26,537 nt of DNA from an uncultured Verrucomicrobia subdivision 3 bacterium. Its GTDB lineage: Bacteria; Verrucomicrobiota; Verrucomicrobiae; Limisphaerales; UBA11358. The DNA lies in assembly GCA_903921455.1 (NCBI GenBank), contig CAIXPZ010000284.1:1-26537 (forward strand), written 5' to 3'. Of this stretch, positions 1 through 9,297 are shown piece by piece. Made by a program: the position numbers and the translations under genes. Numbering within the stretch: position 1 is the first letter of the stretch; every line of letters starts with the position of its first letter. The notes under the pieces were generated by a model. That model ran no database searches and was not told where the DNA came from. It saw nothing but the letters and a program-made list of their open reading frames with translations.

Positions 1-638
1 AAGTTGGTCACGTTCACCTGACCGCCAAGAATGGTAAAATTTCCCCCGAACGAATTATTGCCCGAGAGAGTCAGTGTCCCCGCGCCGTCCTTGAACAAGG
101 CGCGCGTGCCTCCGTCATCGCTGAGGATGCCGGACAAGGTCTGATTGTGACTAGTATTCAAGGTGTTGGTGCGGTCGCCATTGAGGATCATGGGGATCGA
201 ACAGGAATCAGCAATCGCGCCTCCTGCGGCAGCCGACACGAGGTTCCCGCCCAAGGTGATGCGATTGCCTCTGAGCGTGAAAGTCTGACCGGCGGTGGTG
301 TTGGTAAAGATGATGCCAGCGAAGCTGGTGTCGGCGGTCATGTTGTTGGTGGTGGTGGTCCGCGTCGTGCCGGCAAAGGACAAGGTGTCGCCAGCGGCCG
401 CTGCCCCGCTCGCGCCGCTGCCCCCGCTCCAGTTCGCCCCCGTAGCCCAATTCGCGTCCGCCCCGAGGCCGCCCCAAGTGGCTGTGCCGGCGGCGGCGGG
501 AAAGGACGCGAGGGCGACCAGCCAGACGGCAAGGTTTAGGCGGGTAAAGGCGGCACCTAAAAGCACAGCCTGCCTTAAGTTTTTATATGACCTTACAAAC
601 GAAATCACTTTCGTTTGAATTGTGGTTTTCAAATTCAT
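1..638 (-). CDS. PATR (autotransporter-associated beta-strand repeat) surface protein, N-terminal part, cut by window edge
   Basis: Reading the minus strand from the ATG at 638 gives 212 open codons that continue past base 1, so only the N-terminus is visible. An in-frame TAA lies six codons upstream, which makes this ATG the first possible start; no Shine-Dalgarno is seen. Residues 31-50 form a hydrophobic signal segment ending in FPAAAG. Next comes the usual start of a PATR passenger (TATWGG, then NWATGANW, then GDTLSFAGTT near 82-92). A clear PATR motif lies at about 182-210 (KDGAGTLTLSGNNSFGGN, then ILGGQVNV). Such repeats build long exported beta-solenoids in Verrucomicrobiota; the function is probably adhesive or substrate-binding, but this is inference. 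It is separated from the large operon by 311 bases, so it may be its own unit. Confidence 0.85.
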   Translation of the reverse strand, partial: MNLKTTIQTKVISFVRSYKNLRQAVLLGAAFTRLNLAVWLVALASFPAAAGTATWGGLGADANWATGANWSGGSGASGAAAAGDTLSFAGTTRTTTTNNMTADTSFAGIIFTNTTAGQTFTLRGNRITLGGNLVSAAAGGAIADSCSIPMILNGDRTNTLNTSHNQTLSGILSDDGGTRALFKDGAGTLTLSGNNSFGGNFTILGGQVNVTN

Positions 639-949
639 GGACGGATTTTTGGTTTACGTTCAGTGGGTATGACATTTCGGCTGTTCATCGCGCAATGGTG
701 GCTTATGCAGAAAACTATCCATCATTGGTAATCCAGTGACGACCTCTCTTTCGGATAGATTTTTGGCAATGAAGCAGTGTTTGCGGTTGCATAGAAACCA
801 ACCGGCTCGCAGCCATTCTCTCCGCCGCCGCTGGTTTTGTCGGCACGTGGATTGACCGGGCTCAATGGTTGTAATCCACAACCGGCGGCGGATCGGTCAA
901 ACGGTGCGGATGATGATGGTCGCAACCGGGTTTGAGAAGATCGTGGGTT
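639..949. other. Intergenic stretch between the operon end and the left-hand PATR gene
   Basis: This is the longest gene-free stretch in the window. It lies after the stop of the 1112-residue gene and before the start of the PATR gene. No open frame in it looks coding: the short ORFs have no recognisable motif. It should hold the 3' end of the long transcript and any promoter of the PATR gene. I see a nested inverted repeat (852-900, listed separately) but no convincing -35/-10 pair. Confidence 0.5.
852..900 (-). terminator. Nested inverted repeat, candidate transcript 3' structure
   Basis: An outer 7-base arm ttgaccg (852-858) is matched by cggtcaa (894-900). Inside it a perfect 6-base hairpin ggttgt/acaacc (867-883) has a five-base loop. 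It begins about 50 bases past the stop of the 1112-residue gene in the direction of transcription. There is no T-run after it on the minus strand, so it is not a textbook intrinsic terminator. It could be a 3'-end-stabilising structure, a Rho-linked site or a chance palindrome. Confidence 0.3.
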
Positions 950-3900
950 TTATGGTGCTGTTTTTGCGTGGGGCATCAGGTAAGGCGAAGGCGTTCCCTT
1001 TGCGCCATCGAGCACAAAGACGTTGGGCCTGGAAAAATTGGCGGCGGCGCTGAATCGGAGGGCTCGATCAAAAGTGAGGTGCAGATTGATACTTTGCCGC
1101 TCGGCCAGGGCCGCAAAGGTATTCCAGGTTTCGTCCCTTTGCTGGATGTATTTCTCCTTGTTCCGCATATCTCCCACGTCCGCGAGGCGGAGGATCAGAT
1201 CCCTGGCACCAAGCGTCTTCATCTTGTCCAGAATCTCCCCGTAAAGCTTCATGCCCGCAGCGTAATTGGGGATGTGAGGATAAAAAGCAATGCGGTCAAA
1301 GTGCATCTGATCCGGTCGCATATCCACGACGATCTTGAGATTCAACCCCGCCATGGCGGCGGCATCCTCGGTGAGGGCCACGACTGTCTTGGCCAGAAGA
1401 TAGGTCGAGTCTATCTTTATACCTTTGAATTTCCCCAGCTCGGCTCGGTGGCGCTGAATCACATCCTTGAGACTGGAGATGTTTGGGCCCGCATCGCAAA
1501 CATCGTCACGCAACTCGGCGGCGGCGGAGAGTTTGCCTTCAAATCCGGTCGGCACCCGCTCTCCTCGGAGAGCCGGCACATCCTGGCGGAAGGCAAAATG
1601 ACGCAGATCGCAGTAGAGGGCATCTTCGCTCTGGTAGTAGAGATCGAGAATGTTCAGATCCGCCTTTTCGTCGAAGGTTTGATCTTTTTGAGACAGCCGA
1701 TTCACCCCCGAAGGTGCCAGTAGGCGCAAACCCGCAAGGGCAGCCGATGCTTTCAGTTCATGGGAAGGTGATGCCATGATCAGATCCTTGGGAGCCTTTT
1801 TCAAGAGCGCAAGTTTTGCGATGACGCGGATCGCCTTCGCGTCGTCAATTCCATCCCCGTCCACGACAACACGCACGCCCCGCCGATTCAGCCAATGTGC
1901 CTGCTCCAGAATCCAGTTGTCATCCAACGACAGGAAAGCATCGGCGTCCACCTTGATCCCGTCGAACCAATCGAAGAAAGAAGGCATTCCCTGGAGATAG
2001 TGGCGAATATCTTCCAACCCGGCCACCGCGAGCACACGGTTGGCGGGGCGGCTTGGATAGCGAATGGCCGGAAGCTCCTCGACGCCCTGCTCCTGCACGC
2101 GAATGCGGAACAGGCGGACGTCCCGGCCCTCGATGTGTTGGCCATCGGACAATCCGTAATCTAGGGGAAGACGGGGGGAGTTTCGCAAACCGGGAGGCGC
2201 ATACGCCGCGCCTCCCGCAGCGGATTTCAACTCCGCTTTTCCGTCATCGAGCTTGACCTCTTCCATCGCAGTGATCGCGCCGATCTGGGAGGTGATATGG
2301 AAAGATTCGCTGTTCAGTTTGTCGTTAAAAAGGCCCAGAATATATTCGCCTGCATTCGGTCGGGTCACCACATAATGCAGGGTCTCGTTATCCACGGAAA
2401 AAATGGTCTGCTTGGCTGCCTCATTGGTCAGGAGCTGGGTCGCGTGCGTCAGCAATTTGTGAGGGAGATCCGTGATCATCTGGTCGGGTTGCCATCGCGC
2501 GGCGTCAGGGGAGAGATATTCGGTCTGGTTGAGACCGTAGTCGCTGAGAACCAGCATCAATCCTCCAAGGCATTCGATGATCAGAGGTTTGCCGCCCACG
2601 GTGGCGAGAACTTTCAGTCCCAGTTTGTTCGTGTCCAGATCGTCACGGAGCGGCTCCAGCAGAAAGTCGGACGATTCAGTAAATTTCCGATTCCCGTAGG
2701 CGATGGCCGCCCCCCGGGCAACGGTGGTTGGCGCCCGGTCGACAAACCATTCTGGAAACAGGCGTCGCGCCGCCGCCCCGAACAGGACGACCCGTCCCTG
2801 ATTGGTGGTGATGTGCGATAGCAACTTGTCCCGGACTAGAGAAGGCGACTCCGGCGGAACGCCGCCCCAGACAAGCAATCCGTATCGGGCGAGCGCTTCC
2901 ATCCGCACGTCACTCAGGATCAGGTCAATACTGTTGCCATAAGGTGTGGGTGCCAGAGCGAAGTCCTCCCCCATGCTTTTTTCATAAACCATCCCTCCTT
3001 GCCGGTAGTGTGGATAAAAGAAATCCACAAGTCCGTGCATCTGATAATCTCCCGCTTTATAGGGAGACCCTCCGATAATCTTAAAATCGATTCTGCCTCC
3101 CTCTTGTTTTGGTCCATATAAATGCGGCGGGTCCCACGGATTTGCAAATTCACGGATGATCGCAATCGGAGTCTGGACCGGTCCGATTCGTCCGAAATCG
3201 GAAATAAATTTGGCTGCCTTGGCCGTGAAGCTGCCCAAGGGAGAGGGAATATCCAACTGGGGAGAGACTCTAATAAATTCCCCAGCCTCCCACCGGAAAA
3301 AGCGGGCGCCGTTCAGCCAGGACAGGTAAAGCCACTGCCGATTGAGGGCATAGCTTTTTCCATAATTGGCACCCACCTTACCGCTCGGTCGTATGACATA
3401 GCTGGGTTTCTCCTGCTTAGTCAGAATTGCGTCGCTGTTCGACACCGCCAAGTTGACTTGACCTGAATACTGGACGCCAAAGGGATGGGGATACTGTCGG
3501 GCGGCCGAGCGTGCGACCACCAGATTGAAGACTGGGGTTTGATTGTCCCGGTTGAACAATTGGCTGCAACTCAGGCTCATGGCCCGATTTTGGGCCACAT
3601 AATGGATTCCCCAACTGCCATTATGTTCCTGCATCATATACGGAACCGAACCACGCTTGAGATTGGACTCGATATAGTCGAAATACGCAGTTGGAAATAC
3701 CCGCCCTCCAGGACCAACCGGTAGCCGACCATAGCAATGTATGTAGGTCCACGAGAACTCGATATCGATCTCGGCAGTCTGGCCTCCTCCATAGATTATA
3801 TTAGGATAACGGTTGAGAAAGGACCCGATCGTTTTCAAATCATAGGCGTGAGCCCGTTCGTTATCTTCCCCGGCCCGGTTAATTTTTCCAATTTGCGCAA

Positions 3901-4288
3901 ATTGAATCACCGGGATAATGGGAACATCCAGAATGGCATCTATCTTGGCCTTCGGAGCAGACGAATCGAAGTAATGATCTTCAAGCAAATAAAACGCGTA
4001 GTTAATGCCCAGCGAATGTCGATGTGCCGGATAATTATTGACATACTTTGTAATTATCCGGGTCTGACCACCAAAGAAGGACCAGTCAAACTGCGGAGCC
4101 CCGGAGTGGGCGTTCTCAGGATCGTCTCCCAAGTCGCACTGTTGGGACATTACGGGAATCCGCTTGTTCACCACTTCGCGGGACATAGGCTTGTCTTGGC
4201 TGGCATAGCCCGGGATTCCCTGAAACCATAGCCCCGCGCCCATTGCGCCGGACATTTTTATAAATACGCGTCTTGGAATTTTATTCAT
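950..4288 (-). CDS. Tat-exported 1112-aa protein of an unassigned family (paralogue A of the A/B pair)
   Basis: The N-terminus has a twin-arginine signal: RRVFIK at 6-11 followed by a hydrophobic stretch to about residue 30. The rest is homologous along its length to the core of the 1981-residue protein. Strong shared blocks are DDPEN (55-59), AExD (172-175), PVGPG (190-194), HN (222-223), YGKSYAL (309-315), WLNGA (324-328) with E334, GPVQTPIA (369-376), GED and PTPYGNS (440-453), LLFG/VLFGAAA (501-507), LPLDYGLSD with HIEGRD (707-723), and [16 protein letters not shown] (953-968). Residues 435-510 resemble the class-I-amidotransferase-like domain found behind TIM barrels in some glycosidases. 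The C-terminal 370 residues look alpha/beta, possibly a second barrel. ATG overlaps the GH95 stop by four bases (ATGA), implying translational coupling. Function is inferred only from context: a polysaccharide-active enzyme. I do not recognise the family. Confidence 0.9.
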   Translation of the reverse strand: MNKIPRRVFIKMSGAMGAGLWFQGIPGYASQDKPMSREVVNKRIPVMSQQCDLGDDPENAHSGAPQFDWSFFGGQTRIITKYVNNYPAHRHSLGINYAFYLLEDHYFDSSAPKAKIDAILDVPIIPVIQFAQIGKINRAGEDNERAHAYDLKTIGSFLNRYPNIIYGGGQTAEIDIEFSWTYIHCYGRLPVGPGGRVFPTAYFDYIESNLKRGSVPYMMQEHNGSWGIHYVAQNRAMSLSCSQLFNRDNQTPVFNLVVARSAARQYPHPFGVQYSGQVNLAVSNSDAILTKQEKPSYVIRPSGKVGANYGKSYALNRQWLYLSWLNGARFFRWEAGEFIRVSPQLDIPSPLGSFTAKAAKFISDFGRIGPVQTPIAIIREFANPWDPPHLYGPKQEGGRIDFKIIGGSPYKAGDYQMHGLVDFFYPHYRQGGMVYEKSMGEDFALAPTPYGNSIDLILSDVRMEALARYGLLVWGGVPPESPSLVRDKLLSHITTNQGRVVLFGAAARRLFPEWFVDRAPTTVARGAAIAYGNRKFTESSDFLLEPLRDDLDTNKLGLKVLATVGGKPLIIECLGGLMLVLSDYGLNQTEYLSPDAARWQPDQMITDLPHKLLTHATQLLTNEAAKQTIFSVDNETLHYVVTRPNAGEYILGLFNDKLNSESFHITSQIGAITAMEEVKLDDGKAELKSAAGGAAYAPPGLRNSPRLPLDYGLSDGQHIEGRDVRLFRIRVQEQGVEELPAIRYPSRPANRVLAVAGLEDIRHYLQGMPSFFDWFDGIKVDADAFLSLDDNWILEQAHWLNRRGVRVVVDGDGIDDAKAIRVIAKLALLKKAPKDLIMASPSHELKASAALAGLRLLAPSGVNRLSQKDQTFDEKADLNILDLYYQSEDALYCDLRHFAFRQDVPALRGERVPTGFEGKLSAAAELRDDVCDAGPNISSLKDVIQRHRAELGKFKGIKIDSTYLLAKTVVALTEDAAAMAGLNLKIVVDMRPDQMHFDRIAFYPHIPNYAAGMKLYGEILDKMKTLGARDLILRLADVGDMRNKEKYIQQRDETWNTFAALAERQSINLHLTFDRALRFSAAANFSRPNVFVLDGAKGTPSPYLMPHAKTAP

Positions 4289-6555
4289 TGTTGTAAAGGT
4301 GAGGCCATTTCGTTCACTTCTAAAAAACTCTTCTTGAGCGCTTCGTTAAGGACGATTTGTTTTCCTGGTTTTAGCGTCAGAGAAACAACCTTTTCGCCAT
4401 AACGAATTGTCGCATTCGTTCCGCCCTTGCTCCGGATGATGGCTGCTGCAAGTTTTCCGTCTTTCCAGGTCATATCCACCTCGAAACCGCCGCGGGCGCG
4501 CAGACCTATCACTTTGCCCGTCGGCCACGCTTTGGGCAAAGCGGGCAGAAGCTCGATTTCGCTGGTGTGCGATTGCAACAGCATCTCGCACACGCCGGCG
4601 GTATAGCCGAAGTTGCCGTCAATCTGGAACGGCGGATGGGCGTCGAGCAAATTCGCGAAAACGCCACCGCCGTCATTCATGTTAACGCGCACATCGCTGA
4701 CGAGCCGAAACAGATTGCCAATGAGCTTGTGGGCGTGGTCGCCATCGTCCAAGCGCGCCCAGAGGTTGATTTTCCAAGCCGTGCTCCAACCTGTGCTGAC
4801 ATCGCCACGGGCATTGAGCGAGACGCGCGCGGCCTCGGCCAGTTTCGGCGTCGTGCGCGGCGAAATCTCCCGGCCAGGATAAAGCGCAACCATGTGCGAG
4901 ACATGGCGGTGCTGGTCTTTCGGGTCGTCGCGATCCACCATCCATTCCTGCAACTGTCCCCACTTGCCGATTTTCGGCCCGAGAAGCAGGTCACGCTTCG
5001 CGGCAATCGTGTCACGAAACTCGTGGTCAACCCCCAGCGCATCGGCGGCTTCTACCGTGTTGTTGAACAAGTCCCAGATGAGTTGCTGATCATGCGAAAC
5101 GCCGTCCTCGCGCGGGCCGTGTTCGGGCGAGAAGCCGTTCGGCGCGACGAGCGTGCCATCCGGCAAAGCCTTAAGCCGGTCCAGCCAGAATTCGCAGACC
5201 TCCTTCATCATCGGGTAAGCCAGCGTTCGCAGGTATTTCTTGTCGCCGGTGAAAGCGTAGTGTTCCCAAATGTTTTGCATGCACCACGCGCTGCCGGATT
5301 CGACCCATTCCCAGGTCGAACCGCCGAAAATGCCGTTCTCGCCGTGCATCGTCCACCCGCGCGTGTGGAACGCCGCCTGCGTTTCAGCCTTGCGGACGGC
5401 GCGAATGGAATCAAGCCAGGCGGCAAAAGGCATGAAACACTCCGGCAAGTTGGCCACATCCGCCGGCCAGTAGTTCATCTGCACGTTGATGTCGGTGTGG
5501 TAATCGCAGCGCCACGGCGGCTGGTTCTGGTCATTCCATTTTCCCTGCAAATTGGCCGGTAAACCACCGGAGCGGGATGAAGCGATGAGCAGATAGCGGC
5601 CATACTGAAACAGCAGCGCCTCCAAACCCGGATCCGGCGTGTGCGTCTGGTTCAACTTGACCAACCGCTCATCGGTTGGCAGCGCTTTCGTCGGACTCGG
5701 CCCTAGATCAAGTGAAACGCGACCAAACAATGCCTGATGGTCGCGCACATGGCCGGCCAGCAGTTTTTCATAGGGAATCTGCGCCGCTGCCTTCAGCCGC
5801 CCGAGGATGGCGCGGTGGGGCAGTTCGCCGTGCCAGCCCTTGCGGCGGTCTTGCACAAAATCCGTGCCGGCATCCAATAGCACGGTCACGTAGTTCGCGT
5901 TCTTGAAAAGGATTTTCCCGCCGGCGACCTCAATCGTGCCACCATCGTTGAGCACCTGCACCTGCGCCTCGTAGTTGAGGGCGACGGCATTCGGTGGCGC
6001 ATTGGATTTGGCCGAGCCCCCTTTTTTGGCCGAGCCCCCTTTGTAAGCATAGCCTTGCAGCGAGCCTGATGAGGTGAACCGGTTTTTTTCGATCGTGATT
6101 TTCCCGTCGTGCATGTCGGTCAACACCACCGAACCGGTAAGCGCGCCGGGCTTGTCCGCCGTGAACCGGAAGACCATGACCCCAGCCGGAGCACTGGCGA
6201 ACGCCTCCCGCCGAAACTTCACGCCGTCGCTGGTGTAGGTGACGGTATGCACTGCGCGTTCGAGGTCAAGTTCACGCCGGTAATCCATCACTGCGCCGTG
6301 GTTCAGCTCGACCAGCACATCACCGAACGCCTGATAAGCGCCGGTGTCGGCCTCATCCCCAATCCAGAGGCTTTCTTCATTGAACTGGATCCGCTCCTGC
6401 GGCGCACCACCGAACAGCATCGCGCCGAGCCGCCCATTCCCGATCGGCAGCGCTTCGGTCATCCAATCTTTCGCCGGGTGATTATACCACAGTGTGTTCT
6501 CTGCGGCAGCGGCGTTCAAACCTGCCACCAGCAGTAATCCATAAATAATTTTCAT
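4285..6555 (-). CDS. GH95 family exo-glycosidase (alpha-L-fucosidase or alpha-L-galactosidase), secreted
   Basis: The 756-residue protein has a Sec signal peptide (1-18, cleavage after AAAA) and then the GH95 opening: [20 protein letters not shown] (23-42) and [11 protein letters not shown] (54-64). GH95 enzymes remove terminal alpha-1,2-fucose, or L-galactose in some members, by inversion. Family landmarks are visible: [11 protein letters not shown] (353-363), the NGFSPEHG segment with the likely general acid E478, [13 protein letters not shown] (549-561) and FQIDGNFG with D646. The Asn-x-Asn pair described for the bifidobacterial enzyme AfcA reads D355-I-N357 here. Length is normal for the family. 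A perfect 18-base tandem duplication adds KGGSAK twice near residues 172-183. The gene lies 63 bases after the GH2 gene and overlaps the next gene by ATGA. I chose the ATG at 6555 because it sits directly before the signal peptide. Confidence 0.95.
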   Translation of the reverse strand: MKIIYGLLLVAGLNAAAAENTLWYNHPAKDWMTEALPIGNGRLGAMLFGGAPQERIQFNEESLWIGDEADTGAYQAFGDVLVELNHGAVMDYRRELDLERAVHTVTYTSDGVKFRREAFASAPAGVMVFRFTADKPGALTGSVVLTDMHDGKITIEKNRFTSSGSLQGYAYKGGSAKKGGSAKSNAPPNAVALNYEAQVQVLNDGGTIEVAGGKILFKNANYVTVLLDAGTDFVQDRRKGWHGELPHRAILGRLKAAAQIPYEKLLAGHVRDHQALFGRVSLDLGPSPTKALPTDERLVKLNQTHTPDPGLEALLFQYGRYLLIASSRSGGLPANLQGKWNDQNQPPWRCDYHTDINVQMNYWPADVANLPECFMPFAAWLDSIRAVRKAETQAAFHTRGWTMHGENGIFGGSTWEWVESGSAWCMQNIWEHYAFTGDKKYLRTLAYPMMKEVCEFWLDRLKALPDGTLVAPNGFSPEHGPREDGVSHDQQLIWDLFNNTVEAADALGVDHEFRDTIAAKRDLLLGPKIGKWGQLQEWMVDRDDPKDQHRHVSHMVALYPGREISPRTTPKLAEAARVSLNARGDVSTGWSTAWKINLWARLDDGDHAHKLIGNLFRLVSDVRVNMNDGGGVFANLLDAHPPFQIDGNFGYTAGVCEMLLQSHTSEIELLPALPKAWPTGKVIGLRARGGFEVDMTWKDGKLAAAIIRSKGGTNATIRYGEKVVSLTLKPGKQIVLNEALKKSFLEVNEMASPLQQ
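6007..6042 (-). repeat. Perfect 18-bp tandem duplication inside the GH95 gene
   Basis: The unit tttggccgagcccccttt occurs twice back to back (6007-6024 and 6025-6042) with no mismatch. It keeps frame and encodes KGGSAK twice in the N-terminal beta-sandwich region. The perfect identity suggests a recent slippage event. Confidence 0.95.
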
Positions 6556-6618
6556 GTTGGTTTCATTAATAAGTGTGTCCGCCAGCGAACAAATTTCCGT
6601 GACCTCGCCGATGATCTT

Positions 6619-9264
6619 TCATTGCCTTTGCGCCAGGGTTTTCTCGGCTATGCTGCCAAGGACTTCAACCTCGGTGAGGGCGGCCGCTTTTCCCGGCGGC
6701 ACACCCGTGAACCGAATGCGCAGAAAGCGTCCGGATTCTTTGGCGGCGGCCACCTCCGTGCGCTCTGGTTCACTCCCGCTATATCCTGTTTGGTCGGAGA
6801 TTAACTTCCAGTCGCCGCTGCCGGATTGAGATAGTTCAATAAGATAACGCCAATTGCCCGCCGCCGGGAAGCGCAACTTCGTCTGGCTGACCGTCACGAT
6901 TTTTTCCAGATCCACACTGAACCAGGCGTTCCGGTCGCCCGTGTCCGCCTGCCAGAACGTGGCCAGGTCTCCGTCATTGGCCATGCTTCCGCTGTGCCCG
7001 GCGGTTTCACTGCTGACCCGGGTCGGATTCTCCAAACCCAAACGAACCAGGACATTGGTCGCTATCGTTCCCGTGAATCGCACATAGGGCCGCGCCTTTA
7101 CCGGTGCCGTTTTGCCCGCAATATAAACCGGTTCACCCAGTGAGGTGATTTCAAGGGTCGCCTCCTTCAGCCCGGGTGACGTGGCGCGGATGACCGTTTT
7201 CCCCGCGTAATAGGAACGAAATTCCATGGCCGCCTGACCGTCGCGAATCGCGATGTCGGAGTCCGGCGCAAACGTGATGGACGGGCCGGTGGGAAATTCG
7301 CCCGGACCGGATTCAATCGCCAGCGTCACGGGCGGACAGTTGCTGATTGCTCTGCCTTTCTGGTCCACCACCGTGACGATGACCTGCGCATCATCCGTTC
7401 CGTCAACGCTCGTCAGGATGGTTTTATCCGCCGTCAGCTTCAGTCCGGCGGGAATCCCGTTGCCTGGCCACTCCGGCGGCGGGATGTGCTGGTATTCGTT
7501 GCGATACCAATACCACATCCGCTTCGGCAGCCGGAAATAATCCACCATGCCCATGGCCCCGAAATTCCGTCCCGCGATGCTGCCGTGGTCGAACGCGCAC
7601 CAGATGGCTTCCCCGCTCCGCCACGGCAGGCGCCACGAACCAATCTTGTTTTTGTCCGCGCCGGGTGTGCTGGTCAAGTCCCCCCAACCCGCCTCGTATT
7701 TGCCGGGCCGGTCCGCAATGGTTGAACCGTATTCACTCACCACGCTGGCCACACCGAGATTCACAAACAGCCGCGCGCCGTCGCCGTTGTAGCCCGCCAC
7801 GTCGCCCAGTTTTTCTATGCCGCCGCGCTGACAGCCGCCGATGGCCGCCGGACGCGTCGGGTCGAGTTCATGCGCATACGCGACGAGGTCGCGCAAAAAG
7901 TTTTGCACCTTCGGCATGACTTCTTTCGCGCTGAAGAATGGCTCGTTGCTCATACTCCAGACGATGACACTGGGATGGTTGCGGTGAATGCGAACCATGT
8001 CGCGCAGGCTGGCTTTCACGCTGGCCTCAAATTCCGCCTCGTCCGCAACGTTCGTCGGATACGCACTGGCATTCCAATAGCCGTCGCCTTTGAATCCGCC
8101 CATTCCCCAAAACGAATTCTCCGACCAGAACAACATTCCCAGTTGATCGCACGCCGCCGTAAATGCCGGCGCGTGCGGATAGTGTGAACCGCGGATAAAA
8201 TCCATGCCGGCGTTTTTAACCAGGCTCACATCGCGGAAAAAACCGCTGTCGGCCACGGCATCCCCCCAGCCGGCGTGATCCTGATGCACATTCGCGCCCT
8301 TGAAATAGTAGTGTTCCCCATTCAGGAAAAAACCCTGGTCGGCCGTGAACTTGAACCACCGGAAACCCAGCGGGGAAATGTAATCATCTGCCGGCTGTTC
8401 GCCGTCGAGAACGGTGGTTTTCACCGAGTAAAGATTTGGGCTGGCCGGAGACCATAGCCGGGGATTTTTTATGTCGCCGCTGGTCTGGTCAAAAACCGCC
8501 GTGGCATGGGCTGCCACTGTCTGCGTGGATTTCATCTCGGCCACCAATTTTCCACCGGCATCCAGAACCCGCGTTTGCACCGTGGCTGGCTTTTCCTGAT
8601 CGGAATCATTGACCACCTCGGTCTTCACGTTCACCGTGCCGGATGCTTTGGAAACCTGCGGCGTGGTGACCCACGTGCCATACCACGCCACATGCAAGGG
8701 CGAGGTTACGACCAGTCTCACGTTGCGGTAGATGCCCCCCGAGAAAACATGTTCGCCCACCCGCGGCGCGAGGCGCGCATTCCAAAGATTGTTGACCCGG
8801 ATCGCCACGACGTTGTCTCCGGCCTTCACTGCGTCCGTGATATCAAAGGTAAATCCGGTATAACCACCCTCATGTTCACCAACCCGCTGACCGTTCACGA
8901 AAATCTCCGCGACCTGAAACACGCCATCAAATTCAAGGTGGATTCGCTTCCCCGCCCATTCCTTAGGCGCTTGAAAATGTTTTCGATACCAGCCGTAGCC
9001 GACATAAAATTTTTCAGACGCGAAATAGGGCATGGAAAATGAGTGCGGCAGACCGATGTCGTCCCACTTCTGATCATCGAACGTCACCGCGCTGGCGGAC
9101 GCCGGATCACCCAGTTGAAACTTCCATTCGCGATTGAAGTTTAAGGTTTGGCGCATATCGGTGGCCGGCGCTGCGGCGGCTGAAAAGGTGAGCGCGAGCA
9201 AAGCTATGAGTTGGCTTATCCACCATTGCTGGATCTTCATTTTAATTTCCTGTTTAAGCTTCAT
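6619..9264 (-). CDS. Secreted GH2 beta-glycosidase (beta-galactosidase-like) with Ig-like and F5/8-like C-terminal domains
   Basis: 881 residues. A signal peptide (about 1-33, ending FSAAAAPA) leads into the GH2 sugar-binding jelly roll: WKFQLGD (47-53), the GWYRKHF strand (91-97), FDGVFQVAEIFVNG (112-125) and GGYTGFTFD (133-141). An Ig-like domain (about 190-300) and a TIM barrel follow. The acid/base is N440-E441 in VWSMSNEP and the probable nucleophile is E511 in VVSEYG. Residues 605-710 look like a further Ig-like domain. Residues 745-870 (NDGDLATFWQAD, WFSVDLE, FLRIRFTG) match the discoidin/F5-8 type C fold that often binds glycans. Exact specificity cannot be read; beta-galactosidase is the commonest activity of this architecture. 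A second start at 9240 has AGGA seven bases upstream and would shorten the signal peptide by eight residues; it may be the true start. The gene lies 33 bases after a sulfatase gene. Confidence 0.95.
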   Translation of the reverse strand: MKLKQEIKMKIQQWWISQLIALLALTFSAAAAPATDMRQTLNFNREWKFQLGDPASASAVTFDDQKWDDIGLPHSFSMPYFASEKFYVGYGWYRKHFQAPKEWAGKRIHLEFDGVFQVAEIFVNGQRVGEHEGGYTGFTFDITDAVKAGDNVVAIRVNNLWNARLAPRVGEHVFSGGIYRNVRLVVTSPLHVAWYGTWVTTPQVSKASGTVNVKTEVVNDSDQEKPATVQTRVLDAGGKLVAEMKSTQTVAAHATAVFDQTSGDIKNPRLWSPASPNLYSVKTTVLDGEQPADDYISPLGFRWFKFTADQGFFLNGEHYYFKGANVHQDHAGWGDAVADSGFFRDVSLVKNAGMDFIRGSHYPHAPAFTAACDQLGMLFWSENSFWGMGGFKGDGYWNASAYPTNVADEAEFEASVKASLRDMVRIHRNHPSVIVWSMSNEPFFSAKEVMPKVQNFLRDLVAYAHELDPTRPAAIGGCQRGGIEKLGDVAGYNGDGARLFVNLGVASVVSEYGSTIADRPGKYEAGWGDLTSTPGADKNKIGSWRLPWRSGEAIWCAFDHGSIAGRNFGAMGMVDYFRLPKRMWYWYRNEYQHIPPPEWPGNGIPAGLKLTADKTILTSVDGTDDAQVIVTVVDQKGRAISNCPPVTLAIESGPGEFPTGPSITFAPDSDIAIRDGQAAMEFRSYYAGKTVIRATSPGLKEATLEITSLGEPVYIAGKTAPVKARPYVRFTGTIATNVLVRLGLENPTRVSSETAGHSGSMANDGDLATFWQADTGDRNAWFSVDLEKIVTVSQTKLRFPAAGNWRYLIELSQSGSGDWKLISDQTGYSGSEPERTEVAAAKESGRFLRIRFTGVPPGKAAALTEVEVLGSIAEKTLAQRQ

Positions 9265-9297
9265 ATAAAAAATACATCAAGGGATTAACGGGCATGG

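Noticed and set aside
932..1723. Long plus-strand open frame (263 codons)
   Set aside because: Antisense to the conserved C-terminal half of the 1112-aa gene; its translation has no recognisable motif, whereas the minus frame is homologous to a second protein in the window.
950..4288. Lambda-carrageenase (GH150) or another named CAZyme family
   Set aside because: Size and context would fit, but I could not match any specific motif from memory, so no family name is assigned.
4567..5562. Plus-strand open frame of 331 codons
   Set aside because: Entirely antisense to the clear GH95 catalytic domain; a GC-rich shadow.
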